Positions 1 to 11,480 of a stretch of 64,000 nt of DNA are shown piece after piece (position 1 is the first letter of the stretch; every line of letters starts with the position of its first letter). Source of the DNA: Odontocerum albicorne (Eukaryota > Arthropoda > Insecta > Trichoptera > Odontoceridae); contig OX463849.1 in assembly GCA_949825065.1 (NCBI GenBank), positions 41,971,234 through 42,035,233 on the forward strand. The letters are read 5' to 3'. The notes below the pieces were generated by a model, which saw only the letters and a list, made by a program, of their open reading frames with translations, was not told the DNA's origin and made no database searches. The translations under genes and the position numbers were made by a program.

Positions 1-394
1 TATTTTGTATGGACACGGGAGCCGTGTTCGACGCAGTGAACGTGTTAAGTACTTAATTGCGAAAACTTTATTAATTAAATATGTTTGAATCAGTCATTGG
101 TGCATTTCATATTTTATCACGAAAACATTTTTTAAATATGTTAAAAATTTTCAAGTCATCGGTCATTAGTCCGTTACGTATTTTATTACGAAAACATTAA
201 TAAAATATGTTTGAATTTGTCAAGACATCGATCGTTGCTTAGTTATTTATAAAATATAGCATATTTTCTGAGAGGTCGGGTCAAAGTTTTGTGTTCATTC
301 ATTATTTATTGGCTTCGGCTTGACACGAGTAACCCATTTGTTGAAATATCTATGTCACATAAAAGTAATTTCTGAACAGGTAAAGAATCAATAC
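1..394. other. AT-rich DNA with a degenerate repeat
   Basis: No gene is visible. From about 59 to 250 a loose repeat of roughly 65 bp occurs three times, each copy carrying cgaaaac followed by aaatatgtt and a cat/cgt-tattttat block. It looks like an old, diverged minisatellite next to the better preserved array that follows. Confidence 0.5.
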
Positions 395-765
395 TTCATA
401 TTATTCTCATCCAAGAATTAAATCAGCGTTGTTCAAAACATATAGTATATTCTCTTTTATATTATATTCATCCAAGAATTAAATCAGCATTGTTCAAAAC
501 ATATAGTATATTCTCTATTATATTATTCTCATCCAAGATTAAATCAGCGTTGTTCAAAACATATAGTATATTCTCTATTATATTATTCCCATCCAAAAAT
601 TAAATCAGCGTTGTTCAAAACATATAGTATATTCTCTATTATATTATTCTCATCCAAGAATTAAATCAGCGTTGTTCAAAACATATAGTATATTCTCTAT
701 TATATTATTCTCATCCAAGAATTAAATCAGCGTTGTTCAAAACATATATTCTCTATTATATTTTT
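395..765. repeat. 61-bp minisatellite, 6 copies
   Basis: A unit of 60-61 bp containing ccaagaattaaatcagcg and ttcaaaacatatagtatatt is repeated head to tail about six times; ccaaga recurs at 411, 472, 533, 654 and 714 (593 has a variant). Copies differ by single substitutions or one-base indels and the last copy is shortened. There is no coding potential. Confidence 0.9.
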
Positions 766-2458
766 ACGATGTTCCTCATTCTGGTGAGGATAATGAGTTT
801 TTACTTCTTCAATCAAAATCTTCATAGAAAAAAACAACATTCAGAAATTGACGATAAGTATGATTTCATTCGAGTTTTTGGTATGACGTCGCAAGTCCAA
901 CAAATATTATGATTGAATCTATAAGACATGATGCAGTGTCCCGTACAACATACATTATTGACTGCTTCATTTTCATCAAATGATTGCTAATAACAAAAAA
1001 ATGTAGTATTATTTTGACGTCAGCATAAGAAGTTCGAAAAAAAAAACAAAATCGAATTTATAAGCTCAGTATCGGGCGGACATGACTTATATTAATGAAA
1101 ACAGAGCCGATACCCCTAGAACAATGAGCCTTGTTTGATAATCCGAGACGAGAATACTACGAAACATCGCGGGAAAATCTCTTAGAGAATAATCATAAAC
1201 TCTGACATCCGACAAACTTGCAACACGGACGTCAAATGGAGCAAGAAGGAAAAGCGGTGACTGGCGAGACCAAGAGCATAAGATAAGCAATGATATAATC
1301 CTTTACGTTACAGAACACAAGATCACCGCAGGAACATCGTTAAAAAAGTGAAAAGACAGCTGGTACTCTATCTTCCAGGAATGATTTTCGCAACAAAACA
1401 GATTCAAGATCTACATTTAAAAGAAGACTGCATAAAAGAAAAATATATATATAATAATTCTTCTTAATCAACGTGCTCAACGCTGTGCTTCGAAAGCCTC
1501 TGCTTTGTTTTGAACCATCTGCCTGCATCCATCCAGGTTCTGGGGCATGTTCAATGCAGCGCTTAAAGATGATTCCGTTAACTCCTTTATTTGATTCGTC
1601 CATCTCATGGAACACCTTCTTCTTCCTCGCCCTCTCTCAACTATCCCTGTGATCAACAGATTCTCCAGACTTTCATTATTTTTAGCAACATTCTCAAAGT
1701 ATGAAACAAATCATACTGTTACCGTGAAATGAAAATGAAACTAAACATATGTGCAGAAGCTTCTGCGTGACGTGAGTATTCCGATTTTAAAACGCACGCT
1801 ATCGAAGTAATATACGTCGGCAATTGGAAGGTAGGAGGTACTTGTAATATGAAATTAGGTCGTTTTTCAAACTTAACATTTTATTTTGTACTTTTTTATG
1901 AAACAAAAGAAATCACTGTCATTCACATATTTCGAGTACGCACGCACTGAAAAATAAGGTAATTATTAATTGAAACAATATGATGTTTTAAAAATGTGAA
2001 ACCAACCTTGAAAATTCTTGACGTATTGAATGCATAAAGTTAGAAACATTCGATGCGACCGCAAACTTTTTCACTTTATACAAAAAAGTTTTAAAATACC
2101 TTAAATACCCAGATTGACAGGAAGAGCGTGTTGCTACAAAGTGAAGAAAAACAGAACAAAACGGCTACGGCAACAAACTATAAACGCTGAACAACGGCAA
2201 TTTCTTAATGAGGATCGAAGATTAAAGATCTCCAACGGATATAGGCCAAACCAAAATGAGATACGCCGGCAGGCTAAGGCAAATAATATGATGATTGGTA
2301 ATATACAGCGACGGCAGAGCAGAAACGGAACAGTAACAATAAACAAGTATTAAGTCATTGTTTTCACAGATCCCTGGATGAGCTTTTTTGATGGTCTAAG
2401 AATAAAGAGGAAAATATTTATTTATATGGATTCAAATATTAGAGAGTAACATACATAC
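766..2458. other. Unassigned AT-rich DNA
   Basis: I see no recognisable gene or element. Short open frames exist on both strands (for example 2114-2353 plus, a basic 79-residue frame opening with TTG), but none shows a domain I recognise and codon use is not distinct from background. Confidence 0.5.
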
Positions 2459-3077
2459 TGTATCGGACGTGTGCCGTCACCCGTGTGTGTGTATGTGATA
2501 TGAAAAGGACACTGTGTGTAGATCTGTATTATTAAACTTGTATGTTGTAATTCATAATTCATTCTATATGTTTGCTATATTTGTATACGTTTGTATATGT
2601 AAATCTGCTATAACTTGTCATGTAAACTCTGATATATGTTCTTGTATTTTACATGTTAATATGTATGTGTGTTTGACTCCGATCGTATTCGCAACCGCAC
2701 TGGAAATAAGTGACTTGCTAGGCGGTGCGATCGGAGTAGGTCGGGGGCCAGTCGGCGTAAGCAGGGCCCAAACCCCGAAAGTTGTTGTTTTTCGCGGGCA
2801 ATGGGCGCTTGCTATGACCGATTGACCATTAATATAGAGGGCCCCCCAATTTCTCACTTGTGCTTCTCACTTGTTCTTCATTGAAATACATTCTCAATAA
2901 TACCGATTTTACCGTGTTTTACTCGAGACCCGCTACCCTACATCGACTGCCTGAGAGGAATCTCTCCCTGCTCTTCTTCTTCTGCTGGATCTTCGCTACG
3001 GAATTCGCTAGCTCGATTCTCTGAGCGCTACGCGGCGACCAACCACCTATCTACAGTCTTTGTACCTGTCCGGGACA
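2459..3077. mobile_element. Solo LTR of an LTR retrotransposon (619 bp)
   Basis: The segment begins TGTATCGGAC and ends GTCCGGGACA, so the ends form an imperfect inverted repeat (8 of 10) of the TG...CA type expected of LTRs. It is flanked by a 5-bp direct duplication, catac, at 2454-2458 and 3078-3082. The interior is more GC-rich than its surroundings and holds a TATA-like stretch (taatatagag near 2831) followed by an AATAAT-containing region near 2896, as in a U3-R-U5 layout. No internal domain or second LTR is next to it, so it is most simply a solo LTR left by LTR-LTR recombination. A 5-bp duplication fits Gypsy or BEL/Pao; I cannot decide between them. The small open frames inside it are not genes. 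Confidence 0.75.
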
Positions 3078-3104
3078 CATACCAACACGCCATTTCTTTG
3101 TTAG

Positions 3105-3360
3105 GGTAAGCAGAAACGATAAAGCGCTAAGGTGTCATATCATGGCATATCCTCCACCTCCTCCACATCCATACATCTTCTTATACTCATATTTTCTTCT
3201 TTCAAAATTTCATTGACTCAGTCCGATCACACTTTCAGTATTCCGCTACCACAACTCCGACACTATGCTTGCACTATAAATGTGTTAACCCCGTTTGTCA
3301 CACATCCGTTCAACATATCCAAACCATCCTAACGTGCTATTTTACATCCTATTTAAAAAA
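3105..3360 (-). pseudogene. LINE reverse-transcriptase C-terminal relic
   Basis: Read on the minus strand, the stretch before 3322 encodes GWFGYVERMCDKRG, resembling the WFGHVERM motif near the C-terminus of many insect non-LTR reverse transcriptases. The same sequence family recurs on the minus strand at 7370-7796, 11310-11480 and 47330-47775. The copy is heavily decayed, without a continuous frame, and both ends are indistinct. Confidence 0.5.
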
Positions 3361-4201
3361 TTGGTTTTTAGTTAACATTCATTTTTAATAATTACATTTA
3401 CTATTATGCCATACATTGACACACTCGCTACCTCGGCACCTTTCATTATTTTTTCACTAGAATTTATTATTCTAATACGAAATCGATCATAAAATATAAT
3501 ACACGGATGCTGAATACGAGATACGTGATTTTTTTATATTTCATGACACTTTTACTTGAACTTATTTTAATATTAAGCCTATTAGTGCATTATTTTGGCA
3601 GTAATATTAGCGGGCGCATCTAACATCTGATACTCTCTCATAATTCACGAATAACCATGGCACGTATTTCTAGTTTTGATATTAATTAAATTTAATGTGC
3701 TATTTATTTATTTAACACTTTATTTATTACTAGCCTTTACGCCATAATTATTATTAATATCCCTGACCGTATCTTTAACAAAGTACAATATATGACAACA
3801 ACGTTTGAAAAACCTAACAAAAAGTAAAATAAAAGATAAATCTCAAGTAAAATAGGGGTTAAGATGGAAATAAGAACGAGGAATATTTTTGCTTTAGTTT
3901 ATTCTTAAATAATCATAAGGATGTAGCATACATATGGTTGAGCCATGTAGATCATTCCAAAGTAGAGCTAAGTAAACCAAAGATTATGTGTGATGCGTTG
4001 GTATTCAAAGCATTCTACTGTCACCAGGTCTGAGGGATAGTTAATGATATGATAGAAAATTAAATTTTCACAAAGACACAGAGGACAACTTGGATTGTTT
4101 AAGACTCCGAAGAGAGTTGACAGAACGTGAAGATTTCTTTACTGTCGTTTTCTAAACCATTGGAGTCTGGCACGATATTTGGATATAGTTATGATCATAT
4201 A
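3361..4201. other. Unassigned AT-rich DNA
   Basis: No gene, array or element was recognised. The last two bases (TA) are the target site of the mariner that follows. Confidence 0.5.
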
Positions 4202-5487
4202 TTAGGTCCTTACATATGAAATTGGCGTTTTGCCGTACTGGCAACTTTGATCTCAAATATCTTCTCTTTGGTTAGGAATTCCAAATTCAAATTTATACAG
4301 CTATTTACTCAAGTATTTGTGTTTCGAAAATTATAATTCATTTGTTTTTTCCTCAATTGTTTTTTTTCTTTGCGTCACTCAGTTTACAAAATGGAAAACT
4401 TGAAATATCGCATTATTTACGAGTACGAGTTCCACCGTGGCACCAGTGCTGCAGAAACGGCTCGAAGGATTAATGATGTGTATGGCGACGGTGCCGCAAA
4501 AGAAAACACAGTGCGTTTTTGGTTCCAACGTTTTCGTTCTGGAAATTTCGACCTGCAGAAAAAGCCCCGTGGACGGCCGGAGACCAAAGTTGATAATGAA
4601 GAATTGAAGACTATTGTGGAAGCGGATCCATCGCAAACCACGTCCGAGTTAGCTGCAGGCTGCGGTGTTAGTGATAAAACTGTTTAATCCACTTGAAGCA
4701 AATTGGGAAGGTGAAAAAGCTTGAAAGGTGGGTACCTCACGAATTGAGTGAAGCAAATCAACAAACGCGCGTTGACTGCTGCGTTGCATTACTCAACCGG
4801 CACAATAATGAAGGGATTTTGAATCGAATCATTACCTGTGATGAAAAGTGGATCCTGTATGATAATCGGAAGCGCTCATCGCAATGGCTGAACCCTGCCG
4901 AACCAGCCAAACCATGCCCCAAGCGAAAATTGACTCCAAAAAAGTTACTTGTGAGCGTTTGGTGGACTAGTGCTGGTGTCGTTCACTACAGCTTTCTTAA
5001 ATCTGGCCAGACGATTACGGCAGATGTCTATTGTCAGCAACTGCAAACCATGATGGAAAAGCTAGCTGCTAAACAACCGAGGCTGGTTAATCGCTCTAGG
5101 CCACTGCTGCTTCATGATAACGCTAGACCACACACTGCACAACAGACGGCTACCAAATTAGAAGAGCTTCAATTGGAATGTCTAAGACATCCACCGTACT
5201 CTCCGGACCTTGCCCCAACAGATTACTATTTTTTTCGAAATTTGGATAACTTCTTGCAAGGGAAAAAATTCAACTCCGATGGGGCAGTCCAAACCGACTT
5301 CAAAGATTTTATTGATTCCCGTCCGAATGGTTTTTTTAGTAAAGGGATCGATGAACTACCTATGAGATGGCAAAAGTGCATAGATAGCAATGGTACATAC
5401 TTTGATTAAATAAATATATTATATTAAAAAAAAATCAACTTTATGTTCCTCCCAAACAAAACGCCAATTTCATATGTAAGGACCTAA
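4202..5487 (+). mobile_element. Mariner element, near full length (1286 bp)
   Basis: Both ends carry the same 31-bp terminal inverted repeat, which starts TTAGGTCCTTACATATGAAA and ends ATTGGCGTTTTG: left 4202-4232, right 5457-5487, with no mismatch. A TA dinucleotide flanks each side (4200-4201 and 5488-5489), the canonical Tc1/mariner target duplication. The length of about 1.29 kb is normal for a complete mariner. It encodes one transposase (see 4391-5409) inactivated by a single frameshift. Perfect TIRs and a single visible lesion suggest a fairly recent insertion. Confidence 0.95.
4391..5409 (+). pseudogene. Mariner transposase, one frameshift
   Basis: This would be a DD34D mariner transposase that binds the flanking TIRs and cuts and pastes the element. 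The natural start is the ATG at 4391 (MENLKYR), an in-frame codon seven residues into a longer open frame. An N-terminal helix-turn-helix region (VRFWFQRFRSGNFDLQKKP) comes first, then the family linker motif WVPHEL just after the break, then the catalytic core: D in TCDEKW (codon 4840), D in LLHDNARPHT (5116) and D in APTDYYFF (5221), with exactly 34 residues between the last two. YSPDLAP is also present. Reading frame 2 stops at TAA 4685-4687 and the protein resumes in frame 1 with KQIGKVKKLERW; the family pattern implies one lost T in the gttt run near 4684. Total length of about 337 residues is close to the usual 345. Confidence 0.92.
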
Positions 5488-5489
5488 TA

Positions 5490-6061
5490 TTTTAGATAAA
5501 AAACGAACACTAACATTTTGGACCCTCTTTGGTCCATCCAACAACTCCTCACTAGCACCGAAAAAAACAAACATCTCCACAGTCAATTAAAGATGATATT
5601 CCCGTTGGAACCCAAGATTTAAAAAAAAATAATCATAGTTTGGTTTTCTCTTACGACATATTTAACATTTTTCTGCTTTGTTTGAAGAGATTGCCACATG
5701 GCACTACGCCCGCCACTTTTTACTGTATACAACCAAAGTGTAATTCAATACAATAATATGTGTAACTCTCGTCTTCTTGGTTGGAAAAGATTACCGTATA
5801 ATAATAAAATCTCCATTTATATGACATACTTTAACATAAAATGTCTTAATAAATAAAAAAGATTACAGAAAAACAAAATACGCTCTAAAGTACACAGTTA
5901 AAAAACGAGCGACACGCTGTGTGCGAAATTATTTTTTAAATCATATTTTAGACACGTTTTATCTTGATTTAAAATTATAAAGTAAATTTTTTTTACACAA
6001 ATGAAAATAAATTTATATTATGTTGATTCTATCATAAAAGGCAGCAAAAAAGTTTTTTTTT
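5490..6061. other. Intergenic DNA with a LINE 3'-UTR-like relic
   Basis: Mostly AT-rich. From about 5665 to 5770 a segment with gaagagattgcc, acgcccgcc, actgtata and gtaattcaatacaata resembles similar short tracts at 55983-56070, 51655-51740 and 58300-58340. I read these as decayed 3'-UTR remnants of one LINE family, probably RTE-like, from their form alone. Confidence 0.4.
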
Positions 6062-6220
6062 TTCAAATATACTCGTACATTTTCAAATTCAGTTCGATTC
6101 ATTTTCCCATTATTATATCTGTATTACGGATGCAAGTCCATTTTTCAAATATACATTTTCAAATTCAGTTCGATTCATTTTCCCATTATTATATCTGTAC
6201 CACGGATGCAAGTCCATTTT
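6062..6220. repeat. Tandem duplication, about 78 bp x 2
   Basis: Two adjacent copies of a block containing ttcaaattcagttcgattc, cccattattatatctgta and cggatgcaagtcca occur at about 6062-6141 and 6142-6220. They differ by a few substitutions and a short indel. The open frame spanning them is a by-product of the repeat. Confidence 0.85.
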
Positions 6221-6769
6221 GTCGTCTTCTTTCATATTTTTGTTTCAAAGTTCGCCTTATACACAAGAAAGTGATACCATATTTAGGTGAGACTTAGCAC
6301 AAGTCACATGATTAAAAAAAAAGATACGAAGAGAAAATCAAATAAATTTGTTTACAGATTCTCATTTCGGGAATAGTGCGACATCTGCTGACGATTGTTC
6401 GTGGAGAGATAGACAGAACAGAAACGGTTTACTTAGTACAAAACATGGGAGAGAAAGGTATAGACAATTCTCTTCACAAAACTGCACAAAGTTAGACCAT
6501 ATATGAAAACTTATAAGACATAACGCTGCTTGTTTCGCATGTTGAAAATTTATTAACAAAACTTTCATTCATATACTCGTAACACTGCGATTATTATACT
6601 CAGACTGGCAACACAAGTGCTATAAAGTGGTTTCAAATGGTAAACATAATAAGAAAAGGACAATTTATATAGTGCCGATTAGAGCACACTCGCCTCAAAG
6701 GCGCTCTAACTCGGGATTCGAACCGACTATAATTGACAGATTAAAAATATTACAAAAAAAAACAAGTTA
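6221..6769. other. Unassigned DNA with a B-box-like stretch
   Basis: No gene was recognised. At 6682-6726 there is a short hairpin (tagagc...gctcta) followed by gggattcgaacc, the reverse of a tRNA B box. No A box lies at the right distance, so at most it is a broken SINE fragment. Confidence 0.35.
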
Positions 6770-7060
6770 AGTGGAAGGTGGTACACCTGCAGCCATTCGA
6801 TTAGGAACTTATCCGTATCTGCATATATTTAAAAAAATATATTTGGGAAGAAAACCGCAGAAAATTTACCAAGAGAAGACAAACTACAAATAAATCTTTG
6901 TGAATCTTGTAACACATTCGGCTTTAGTGCAGTGCGTGTGTTTAATGTTCATATATAACCATAACGTTCCAAAAGGAATCCATTCAAATGATTCCTAAAA
7001 CTGTATACGCCACCCATATATCTAACACCAAGATGCAGATTATTCCACACACTACATTAA
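6770..7060 (+). repeat. Interspersed repeat family A, copy 1
   Basis: This stretch shares blocks with 57899-58200 (same strand), with 18770-18960 (inverted) and with 63750-63800 (short). Shared words include gaaggtggt...cagc(g)gccatt, ggaagaaaaccgcagaaaa, aatcttgtaacacattcgg and tttagtgcagtgcgtgtg. It has no coding sense and its own ends are not defined. Probably an old nonautonomous element. Confidence 0.55.
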
Positions 7061-7369
7061 TAGTAACGACTAAAGCCCTGTCATAATATCCAGCCATATT
7101 GAATCGATTTGGAGCACTAAATTTATACGATGAAGACAAAATTGATCTCAAAGTTATACTTCATTCCAAAGCAACATATTCAAAATCTCTATCTTAATAT
7201 CCCGCCCAATCACCAAATAGGGTCAAGATAAAAATTATAAGAAAACCTCATAGACATGAATATAACTTAAGTTTTTAAATAATTTTAAATACCGAAAAAA
7301 ATAATATCAAAGAAAAGTCGCCTAAAAGAAAAATAAAAACTACATACATATCATCGAACCATTTCCCTG
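7061..7369. other. Unassigned AT-rich DNA
   Basis: No gene, array or element was recognised in this 300-bp stretch. Confidence 0.45.
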
Positions 7370-7796
7370 TCTAGGTAGACAGAGACGACAGAGCGCCATA
7401 ATTTCTTAACTCAGCACACATACTTAGTTAGTCTTTTCCACATCCATACACCATCTCATACAACCTTTCTATGGCTTTCTACATTCTCTTTTTCAACAAA
7501 ACTTTCCTTGATCTTCTTCTCATACGCCTTTCCTTCAAATATGCACTGTATATCTGTTTTGTTAGTCGTTTTTCAATCATTCGTTCTACATGTCCAAACT
7601 ATCTCAACGTACTCTTATTCATCTTATAACAGATCGACCTTAAGTTCACATTCATTCCTTATAACTTTGTAATTCCGTATTCTGTCATACATTGTCACTC
7701 TATGTTTTCTTCTCAATGAACGCATTTCTACAGTATTTATTCGGCTCCTCTCAATATTTTTCCACGACGTAAACAAAAGTAGAAAATGGTCCAGGG
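7370..7796 (-). pseudogene. LINE reverse-transcriptase C-terminal relic
   Basis: On the minus strand, 7624-7809 translates partly as INTVEMRSLRRKHRVTMYD then RIRNYKVIRNE. This matches the 'VEMR.LR...GVT..DR.RNE.IR' region found downstream of the RT domain in many insect non-LTR retrotransposons. Further along (7370-7440) is the family's usual C-terminal coding end, recognisable as ccctgtctaggtagacagag on the plus strand. Frames are broken between the two. The upstream side is cut at 7797 by a hAT-like MITE. Only the tail of the polyprotein survives. Confidence 0.7.
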
Positions 7797-8333
7797 CAGA
7801 GGTTTTCAAAGTGTGCGCCTCAACACTCAGGGTCTCTGCGGATATTCCAACATTTAAATAATTCCTGGAATTCTTAATTCAATGCGATGATGAACGGCCA
7901 CAATGATACGTGGACTCAAAACCCATGTAGAGCCCAATCTCTATCTCATTTTACGCCGATAAAGGAAGAGAGTATGTTTGTGCTGTCTTGCGACAGAACA
8001 TAAATATTTTTTTTCAAATGTCAATAAAGGACAAATATCCTTTGCATAGTACTAAAGGTCTGTAAATCATAATTCCGTTTTCGACAACTTACATCTGCAA
8101 AGCTGGGCTGTAGACAGTTTCTGTAATAAAAACCAAATATCTCTCAAAATTCTACGTGGCACAAAAAATGAGGGTAGCTGATTAAAATAGTCTAGTTTGA
8201 TTAAAAAACTTGTAAAAACTATGTGGTGAACAACAGGCTTACCTATCCCACGGACTGGTACTTATTTTAGAGCACCGTGGAGAAAATGTTTATACTAAGA
8301 ACACCTTGGAACGAAAAAGGTTGAAAACCACTG
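7797..8333. mobile_element. hAT-like MITE (about 537 bp)
   Basis: The left end reads CAGAGGTTTTCAAAG and the right end, reversed, CCAGTGGTTTTCAACC. They share the CAGnGGTTTTCAA core typical of hAT termini. Flanking 8-mers, gtccaggg (7789-7796) and gtcttggt (8334-8341), match at five of eight positions and may be a decayed 8-bp target duplication. No transposase remains inside. It interrupts the LINE relic at 7370-7796. Confidence 0.6.
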
Positions 8334-8769
8334 GTCTTGGTAGTACTATTGACGAAAAAAAGTTAAATAAAATGTTTATAATGTAACTAAAATTCGTGAG
8401 ATTGTGTTTGAGAGAAGACTATTTTTGTGGTTTCTCGTCGAATTCATATCGAATAAATCAATAAGTACTAACCATGATTGAATCATTTTAATTTATTCTC
8501 CTCAAAATTTTCAGTATTCCATCTTAGAAGGATTATTTTAAAGAGAAATCTATTCAGTATGTTTTCGGTATCTTACAATAAATCCTGAAGCATCCAGCTA
8601 TCCGTGACAATTATGCTCTAATGTCCGTGACAATGATGGAACATTTTATTTGTTTACGTTGGTGTGATTTTAGACATTTATTAATTCACATGGTTTCCAT
8701 TAACACATTTTAACTGGAGTCGGACATATCGAAGAGCATGGCTGGAAGACAGCATTTTATTCGGCCCCA
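8334..8769. other. Unassigned AT-rich DNA
   Basis: No gene or recognisable element. Confidence 0.45.
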
Positions 8770-9016
8770 TTCATCAAACGTTAGTATTCTAAAACCACTA
8801 GAGTAGGCAAGTAACTTTCAGTATCACACGTATTTGCAATACTCCTACACGTGAAGATGCAACAGCCCACACATGTCTAGCGCACGAAAGTACTGTTATG
8901 AGACGAACTATTTTACCCGACTGTGTTCCTTTTTTTATAATATTATTCTTGAGGTACCATCAGGAATCATACTCCAAACCCCGGATTGAAGTCCAACGTC
9001 CTACCAATTAGACATT
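8770..9016 (-). mobile_element. tRNA-derived SINE (family S1), diverged
   Basis: Read on the minus strand the element starts with a tRNA-like head: an A-box-like stretch, ctaattggtaggacg, then a decayed B box and gatggtacc. It continues into a body with gtgtaggag and ccactagagtagg blocks. The head and body arrangement is shared with 13620-14430, 38290-38515 and 51036-51340. No target duplication was found. Confidence 0.5.
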
Positions 9017-9254
9017 ATTCAAATAAAAGTCCAGCGTCTTGCCAATTAGAGATTATTCAAATAATTTCCATTTTTATTTTTCAAATATTATTAATTTCAA
9101 TATTTTACAACTGTCACTTCTTGGTATGATTATAAGATATAAAATATCAATGTCAAATAACGTATTTATTCAGAAAAAGTGAGTTGACTGTTGATCATTA
9201 AAATATTAATATTAAAACAAGAAAAGCTGTTCATAATGAGGGAGAATGCTAAAT
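9017..9254. other. AT-rich flank of the satellite
   Basis: A short direct repeat (gtcca(a)cgtcc/ttgccaattaga...attattcaaataa, about 40 bp, two copies) lies at 8990-9065. Otherwise nothing was recognised. Confidence 0.4.
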
Positions 9255-11017
9255 TTTTCTAACATTTTTTACATATTTAACACTCAATTATTAGATTCAC
9301 ACATTACTCTCACGTACTTTATAATGTTGCTTTTTAACATATTTAACACTCAATTATTAGATTCACACATCACTCTCACGTACTTTATAATGTTGCTTTT
9401 TAACATATTTAACACTCAATTATTAGATTCACACATCACTCTCACGTAGGTACTTTATAATGTTGCTTTTTAACATATTTAACACTCAATTATTAGATTC
9501 ACACATCACTCTCACGTACTTTATAATGTTGCTTTTTAACATATTTAACACTCAATTATTAGATTCACACATCACTCTCACGTACTTTATAATGTTGCTT
9601 TTTAACATATTTAACACTCAATTATTAGATTCACACATCACTCTCACGTAGGTACTTTATAATGTTGCTTTTTAACATATTTAACACTCAATTATTAGAT
9701 TCACACATTACTCTCACGTACTTTATAATGTTGCTTTTTAACATATTTAACACTCAATTATTAGATTCACACATCACTCTCACGTACTTTATAATGTTGC
9801 TTTTTAACATATTTAACACTCAATTATTAGATTCACACATCACTCTCACGTAGGTACTTTATAATGTTGCTTTTTAACATATTTAATACTCAATTATTAG
9901 ATTCACACATCACTCTCACGTACTTTATAATGTTGCTTTTTAACATATTTAACACTCAATTATTAGATTCACACATCACTCTCACGTAGGTACTTTATAA
10001 TGTTGCTTTTTAACATATTTAACACTCAATTATTAGATTCACACATCACTCTCACGTACTTTATAATGTTGCTTTTTAACATATTTAACACTCAATTATT
10101 AGATTCACACATTACTCTCACGTACTTTATAATGTTGCTTTTTAACATATTTAACACTCAATTATTAGATTCACACATTACTCTCACGTACTTTATAATG
10201 TTGCTTTTTAACATATTTAACACTCAATTATTAGATTCACACATCACTCTCACGTACTTTATAATGTTGCTTTTTAACATATTTAACACTCAATTATTAG
10301 ATTCACACATCACTCTCACGTAGGTACTTTATAATGTTGCTTTTTAACATATTTAACGCTCAATTATTAGATTCACACATCACTCTCACGTACTTTATAA
10401 TGTTGCTTTTTAACATATTTAACACTCAATTATTAGATTCACACATCACTCTCACGTACTTTATAATGTTGCTTTTTAACATATTTAACACTCAATTATT
10501 AGATTCACACATCACTCTCACGTAGGTACTTTATAATGTTGCTTTTTAACATATTTAACACTCAATTATTAGATTCACACATTACTCTCACGTACTTTAT
10601 AATGTTGCTTTTTAACATATTTAACACTCAATTATTAGATTCACACATCACTCTCACGTACTTTATAATGTTGCTTTTTAACATATTTAACACTCAATTA
10701 TTAGATTCACACATCACTCTCACGTACTTTATAATGTTGCTTTTTAACATATTTAACACTCAATTATTAGATTCACACATCACTCTCACGTATTGTACTT
10801 TATAATGTTGCTTTTTAACATATTTAACACTCAATTATTAGATTCACACATCACTCTCACGTATTGTACTTTATAATGTTGCTTTTTAACATATTTAACA
10901 CTCAATTATTAGTTTCACACATCACTCTCACGTACTTTATAATGTTGCTTTTTAACATATTTAACACTCAATTATTAGATTCTAACATCACTCTCACGTA
11001 CTTTATAATGTTGCTTT
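9255..11017. repeat. 66-bp satellite, about 26 copies, with higher-order period
   Basis: The unit is 66 bp and contains actttataatgttgcttt, aacatatttaacactcaatt and attagattcacacatcactc. Copies are almost identical. At intervals the junction cgtac is replaced by cgtaggtac (+4 bp); these long units fall at 9446, 9648, 9850, 9986, 10320 and 10522. Four spacings are 202 bp or combinations of 66 and 70, so trimers (66+66+70) form a higher-order repeat. The last few units carry cgtattgtac (+5 bp) instead. Because 66 is a multiple of three, every run of 66-bp units shows an open 22-residue repeat frame; this is an arithmetic effect, not a gene. Confidence 0.97.
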
Positions 11018-11309
11018 GTAAATAAATTAACTTGGTCGATAATAGTTCACAGTATACTGTTTCTATGTATGAGTATATAAATTAATTTGGTTATTAATCG
11101 TTTAAGTCCAGTTTTCTATGAATAAGACATTTTATCTGCTCTGAGATTCGTTTCATACAAACTATACATAATTAATTACAGATTACCAGTTTCATTCCGG
11201 AAACGAATTTAACTCATCATTTTGTTAAACCAATAACCATAAAATGTAATTTTTCGATTTTTCTGCAAGATTTTTTTTATCTCAAGTGTTACATATAAAT
11301 ACATACCAG
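11018..11309. other. Unassigned AT-rich DNA
   Basis: No gene or element was recognised next to the satellite. Confidence 0.45.
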
Positions 11310-11480
11310 CAAGCCGTTTCCCTGTCGGGATGTGCAGAGTAAAGATCGCCAGATTTTCCTATCTCGACACACATATTTCGCCTCTTCCGCATCCACACAT
11401 CTTAATATACAACTCTTAAGATTTCGCTAATTTTCTACGTTTGCTTCTTTCAAAATATAATTCACATGATCCAACCATTA
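11310..11480 (-). pseudogene. LINE reverse-transcriptase C-terminal relic (short)
   Basis: The plus strand carries gtttccctgtcgggatgtgc and cctatctcgacacacatat, the same terminal words as the relics at 7370 and 47330. On the minus strand they encode a degraded 'C.DR..WR' tail. Only the last ~170 bp of the family is visible. Confidence 0.55.

Noticed and set aside
2114..2353. 79-residue basic plus-strand frame
   Set aside because: Begins with TTG and matches no family I know; base use is like background. Kept only as a remark in the gap entry.
2514..2825. 103-residue plus-strand frame
   Set aside because: Lies wholly inside the solo LTR; no domain, overlaps the LTR promoter region.
9246..10805. 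Series of plus-strand frames with a 22-residue repeat (MLLFNIFN...)
   Set aside because: They are the 66-bp satellite read in a frame that stays open because 66 is divisible by three; each frame ends where a +4 unit shifts the phase.
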